In this document: one piece after another, positions 61,888 through 64,000 of the stretch
How positions within the stretch are numbered: position 1 is the stretch's first letter
Layout: each line of letters begins with the position of its first letter
NCBI RefSeq assembly: GCF_017377775.1
Contig: NZ_JAFVLN010000004.1
Location: 310,001 to 374,000 of the forward strand
Length of the DNA stretch: 64,000 bases
Direction of reading: 5' to 3'
From: Streptomyces sp. VRA16 Mangrove soil
GTDB taxonomy: Bacteria > Actinomycetota > Actinomycetes > Streptomycetales > Streptomycetaceae
Translations under genes and position numbers: made by a program
The notes under the pieces: generated by a model
Seen by the model: the letters and a program-made list of their open reading frames with translations, nothing else
Databases searched by the model: none
Told to the model about the DNA's origin: nothing

Positions 61888-61921
61888 TACATCGGTGCCG
61901 TAGTACTGCGTCAACGATGTA
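61888..61921. promoter_or_regulatory. 34-bp symmetrical operator between hydrolase and PadR genes
   Basis: TACATCG (61888-61894) and CGATGTA (61915-61921) are perfect inverted arms, and the exact centre is the palindrome AGTACT (61902-61907). ATGT/ACAT elements are typical of PadR sites. Confidence 0.65.
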
Positions 61922-61956
61922 CTTCGAGGGCGGCCGAGGTGCGCCACAATGTGGGC

Positions 61957-62490
61957 ATGCTGGAGCTCGCCATCCTCGGTTTCCTCTACGACACCCCGCT
62001 GCACGGCTATGAGCTGCGCAAACACATCACCGCGCTCACGGGCCACGTGCGGCCGGTCGCCGAGAGCACCCTGTATCCGGCGATCAAGCGCCTGGAGAAG
62101 GCGGGGCTGCTCACCCGGGAGACGCAGCCCGGCGCGGTCGCGGCGCCGCGGCACATGCTGAGCCTCACCGAGGCGGGGCGCGCGGAACTGCGCCACCGGC
62201 TGCGCGAGCCGGCCCGCACGGACATCACGGACGAGAACCGCTGGTTCACCGTGCTCGCGTTCCTGCGCCATCTCGACGACGCACGCGAGCAGGCGGGCGT
62301 ACTACGCCGTCGGCTCGGCTTCCTGGAGGAGCCCGCGAGCTTCTTCTACGCGGGGGAGCGGCCGCTGCGGGCCGAGGAGTTGGACGATCCGTTCCGCCAG
62401 GGGATCCTCACCATCGCCCGCGCCACCAGTCGCACCGAGCTCGCCTGGTTGCGCGAGACGCTCAAGTCCCTTGATCCAGAAGGGAGTTGA
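61957..62490 (+). CDS. PadR-family transcriptional regulator
   Basis: A 177-aa regulator: MLELAILGFLYDTPLHGYELRKHITALTGHVRPVAESTLYPAIKRLEKAGLLTRETQPG is the PadR winged helix with the STLYPAIKRLE recognition part; the C-terminal half is a helical dimerisation region ending in ELAWLRETLKSL. It likely represses the divergent hydrolase and itself. ATG 61957 fits the family start. Confidence 0.93.
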   Translation: MLELAILGFLYDTPLHGYELRKHITALTGHVRPVAESTLYPAIKRLEKAGLLTRETQPGAVAAPRHMLSLTEAGRAELRHRLREPARTDITDENRWFTVLAFLRHLDDAREQAGVLRRRLGFLEEPASFFYAGERPLRAEELDDPFRQGILTIARATSRTELAWLRETLKSLDPEGS

Positions 62491-62603
62491 CGTCCGACAT
62501 GAAGGGTCGGCCGCCGCCTTCTTCTGTCACCATGGCTGCAACTGGGGGAGGCATAAATGCAGTTCCCGGGCGGGAGTCGATCAGCAGGGGGACGGTGGGA
62601 CGC

Positions 62604-62948
62604 ATGCTCGACAGAGTCCACAAGGCGTGGAGCACCTGGCGCAAGAAGGCCACCCGGCACGAGGAGCGAACACACGGCGAGGGTGCGCAGGACGGGCACG
62701 GGGCCCGGCGGGCCGCGGGCGGACCGCGGCGTACGCCCAACCTGTTCGAGGCGGCCGCCGCCTACGTGACGGCCTGCGTCGAGGACGACCAGGAACGCGT
62801 CGACGAGGCCGCGGGCTGGGTGGAGCCCAACGCCCTGGCCTTCGGGGTCAACGAGCTGGCGTGCAGGGCGCTCATCGCGCTCGCGCGAGAACGCGACGAA
62901 TCGCCGCGGGTCGTGGCGCGAAGCCTCCTCGGCCTGCCCGTCGCCTGA
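62604..62948 (+). CDS. Conserved small protein of unknown function
   Basis: I do not recognise this 114-aa protein. It has a basic N-terminal helix (LDRVHKAWSTWRKKATRHEERTH), a polar Gly/Arg linker and a helical C-terminus NLFEAAAAYVTACVEDDQERVDEAAGWVEPNALAFGVNELACRALIALARERDESPRVVARSLLG. No signal or membrane helix. The frame is open back to 62487, overlapping the PadR stop; starts at 62487 or 62499 would add a low-complexity stretch. GGTGGG precedes ATG 62604. Confidence 0.7.
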   Translation: MLDRVHKAWSTWRKKATRHEERTHGEGAQDGHGARRAAGGPRRTPNLFEAAAAYVTACVEDDQERVDEAAGWVEPNALAFGVNELACRALIALARERDESPRVVARSLLGLPVA

Positions 62949-63324
62949 CGTCCGTGCGCGCCGGATCGGGACACTTGAGTGCGGCAGGTACGGCGCTGCC
63001 CGTCTCGGCCACGCGGGCCGGCCGCTCGCGGAACTCGCGCACGGTGCGCGGCCGGTGGCCGGGGCCGCAGCAGTGCTGACGCAAGCGCGGTTCTGCCCGC
63101 GGCACCGCGGTGAGGGCCCGCCGCGCCGCCCGTGGCCGCCGGTCGCCTTGAAAGCGACCCGGCAAGGGAGTCACACAAAGCGCACACGCTTCATCGACAT
63201 GACCTCCACCGAAGGGGCGCACGCTGCGGCGGAGCGACTGATTTTCCTGGTCATCGCCCCTGTACGACATCGTCCGCGACTGACTAAGGTCACGCCGACG
63301 GAACGTAGCTAAGGGGAGGCTGGC
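62949..63324. other. Intergenic region without a gene
   Basis: About 375 bases with no convincing frame on either strand. The first half is GC-rich with several short inverted repeats (for example around 63025-63060) that may end transcription of the preceding gene. The second half (63170-63310) is more AT-rich and should hold the promoter of the gene at 63325; no clear box pair was recognised. Confidence 0.5.
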
Positions 63325-64000
63325 ATGGCCGGGACGGACGACGCAGTCGCCGCCGAGGACGACGCGCTGTACGTACTGACCGCGGTGTTGTTGACGCCCG
63401 CAAAGTTCCCCAGCGTGCTCGGCGACGACTATCCGGAGGCGTGCGCCGCGCTGGGGCTCGCGCCGCTGGCGGACGGGTACGGCCTGGTGCTCGGCCAGGA
63501 CGGGGACGGCGCGCGCTGGACGGTCGTCGTCGACGACGTGTCCCTGGTCGCCGTCGCCATCGCCTCCTGGGACTGCGGCATGGAGTACGAGCTCTCGCCC
63601 GACGAGAACAGCATGGTCGCGGCGTTGCCCGGCTGGCCGCTGGCGCTCGCGGTGTCGGCGCCCGGCGTCCCGGCGCCGCACGATCCGGAGCCCGGCCCCG
63701 AGGCGGGCGACCAGGAACCGCTCTCGCCGCCCGACACGCAGACGTGGGGGCCCGCGCAGCGACGCCTGGGGGCGGACGAGATCGCCCTGCAGTGGGCGAC
63801 CTGGCGGGACCAGATCGACGACTCCCAGTTCGCCACGGACACGGCCGGGACGCCGTCCGAGCCTGCGGACGGAGGGCCCGAGGCCGACGCGGGTGGCCCG
63901 GACGCCGCGGACGATGCCGCACAAGCTCCACAGGGCCCCCGCACGGGTATCCGCCGCGTCCTGGCCGAGGCCCGCGCCTACGTGGACTCGCCGCCGCCGC
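63325..64000 (+). CDS. Conserved protein of unknown function (5' part; runs off the window)
   Basis: The first 225 codons are visible. AAGGGGAGG lies just before the ATG. The N-terminal 110 residues look folded: ALYVLTAVLLTPAKFPSVLGDDYPEACAALGLAPLADGYGLVLG, then WTVVVDDVSLVAVAIASWDCGMEYELSPDENSMVAALPGWPLALAVS. An acidic Pro-rich linker follows, then WGPAQRRLGADEIALQWATWRDQIDDSQFA and RTGIRRVLAEARAYVDSPPP. No signal peptide. I do not recognise the family. Confidence 0.8.
   Translation, partial: MAGTDDAVAAEDDALYVLTAVLLTPAKFPSVLGDDYPEACAALGLAPLADGYGLVLGQDGDGARWTVVVDDVSLVAVAIASWDCGMEYELSPDENSMVAALPGWPLALAVSAPGVPAPHDPEPGPEAGDQEPLSPPDTQTWGPAQRRLGADEIALQWATWRDQIDDSQFATDTAGTPSEPADGGPEADAGGPDAADDAAQAPQGPRTGIRRVLAEARAYVDSPPP

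Noticed and set aside
1..64000. Prophage, integrative element, insertion sequence, tRNA or rRNA
   Set aside because: No transposase, phage structural gene, att-like tRNA end or RNA gene was recognised; the only hint is the doubtful fragment at 27852-28151.

Overview
The window reads as chromosomal DNA of a Streptomyces or close relative. It is very GC-rich, GTG starts are common, and genes in operons overlap by ATGA or GTGA. It carries typical streptomycete families: a conservon (sensor, roadblock, DUF742, G-protein), an MHYT protein, many lipoproteins with a lipobox, Tat-like signal peptides, and an actinobacterial leader peptide in front of a sulfonate operon. I see no rRNA, tRNA, CRISPR, insertion sequence or prophage. 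Both ends cut a gene.

Bases 1-10962 are one minus-strand sugar-catabolic operon. It holds an ABC importer (binding lipoprotein and two permeases, no ATPase), a GntR/UTRA regulator, a ROK kinase, a DUF4127 protein, an FAD oxidoreductase, an N-acetylmannosamine-6-P epimerase (NanE) and a GH38 alpha-mannosidase that runs off the window. Seven consecutive junctions are 4-base overlaps or close to it. A promoter followed directly by a 20-bp palindrome (10906-10925) lies upstream. The likely role is uptake and breakdown of a ManNAc- or mannose-containing glycoside. An exported protein of unknown function (11068-12423) diverges from it.

Bases 12533-21233 look like an extracellular cyanophycin-scavenging locus. 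There are two secreted S51 (cyanophycinase-like) peptidases, two amino-acid-type binding lipoproteins, a polar amino-acid permease and ATPase, an M20 metallopeptidase suited to cleaving an imported dipeptide, and an RpiR/SIS regulator. Bases 21424-27831 hold an OmpR-type two-component system facing a MacAB-like export operon (lipoprotein, adaptor, ATPase, permease). Three 11-bp direct repeats lie upstream of the lipoprotein gene.

Bases 28670-32906 are a sulfonate operon (ssuCBA and ssuD) behind a 27-aa Cys-ending leader peptide that appears to be translated from a leaderless transcript. A flavin monooxygenase follows. From 34128 to 44367 come an MltG-like transglycosylase, a MarR-controlled ABC exporter, a large FAD/Fe-S D-lactate-type dehydrogenase, a Tat-exported GH109-type glycosidase whose ribosome binding site lies in a 12-bp stem, a membrane glycosyltransferase and an L,D-transpeptidase lipoprotein. 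Bases 44677-48266 encode a heterodimeric ABC exporter whose two subunits have complementary defects.

The right end (48295-64000) holds a YdjM-like membrane protein, a Ski2-type helicase, acyl-CoA thioesterase, a TPR protein, a putative DUF6397 protein, an orphan roadblock protein, an FMN/F420-type oxidoreductase, a full conservon, an MHYT protein, a methyltransferase, a hydrolase divergent from a PadR regulator, and two unrecognised proteins. All functional calls rest on reading motifs and context; no database search was run.
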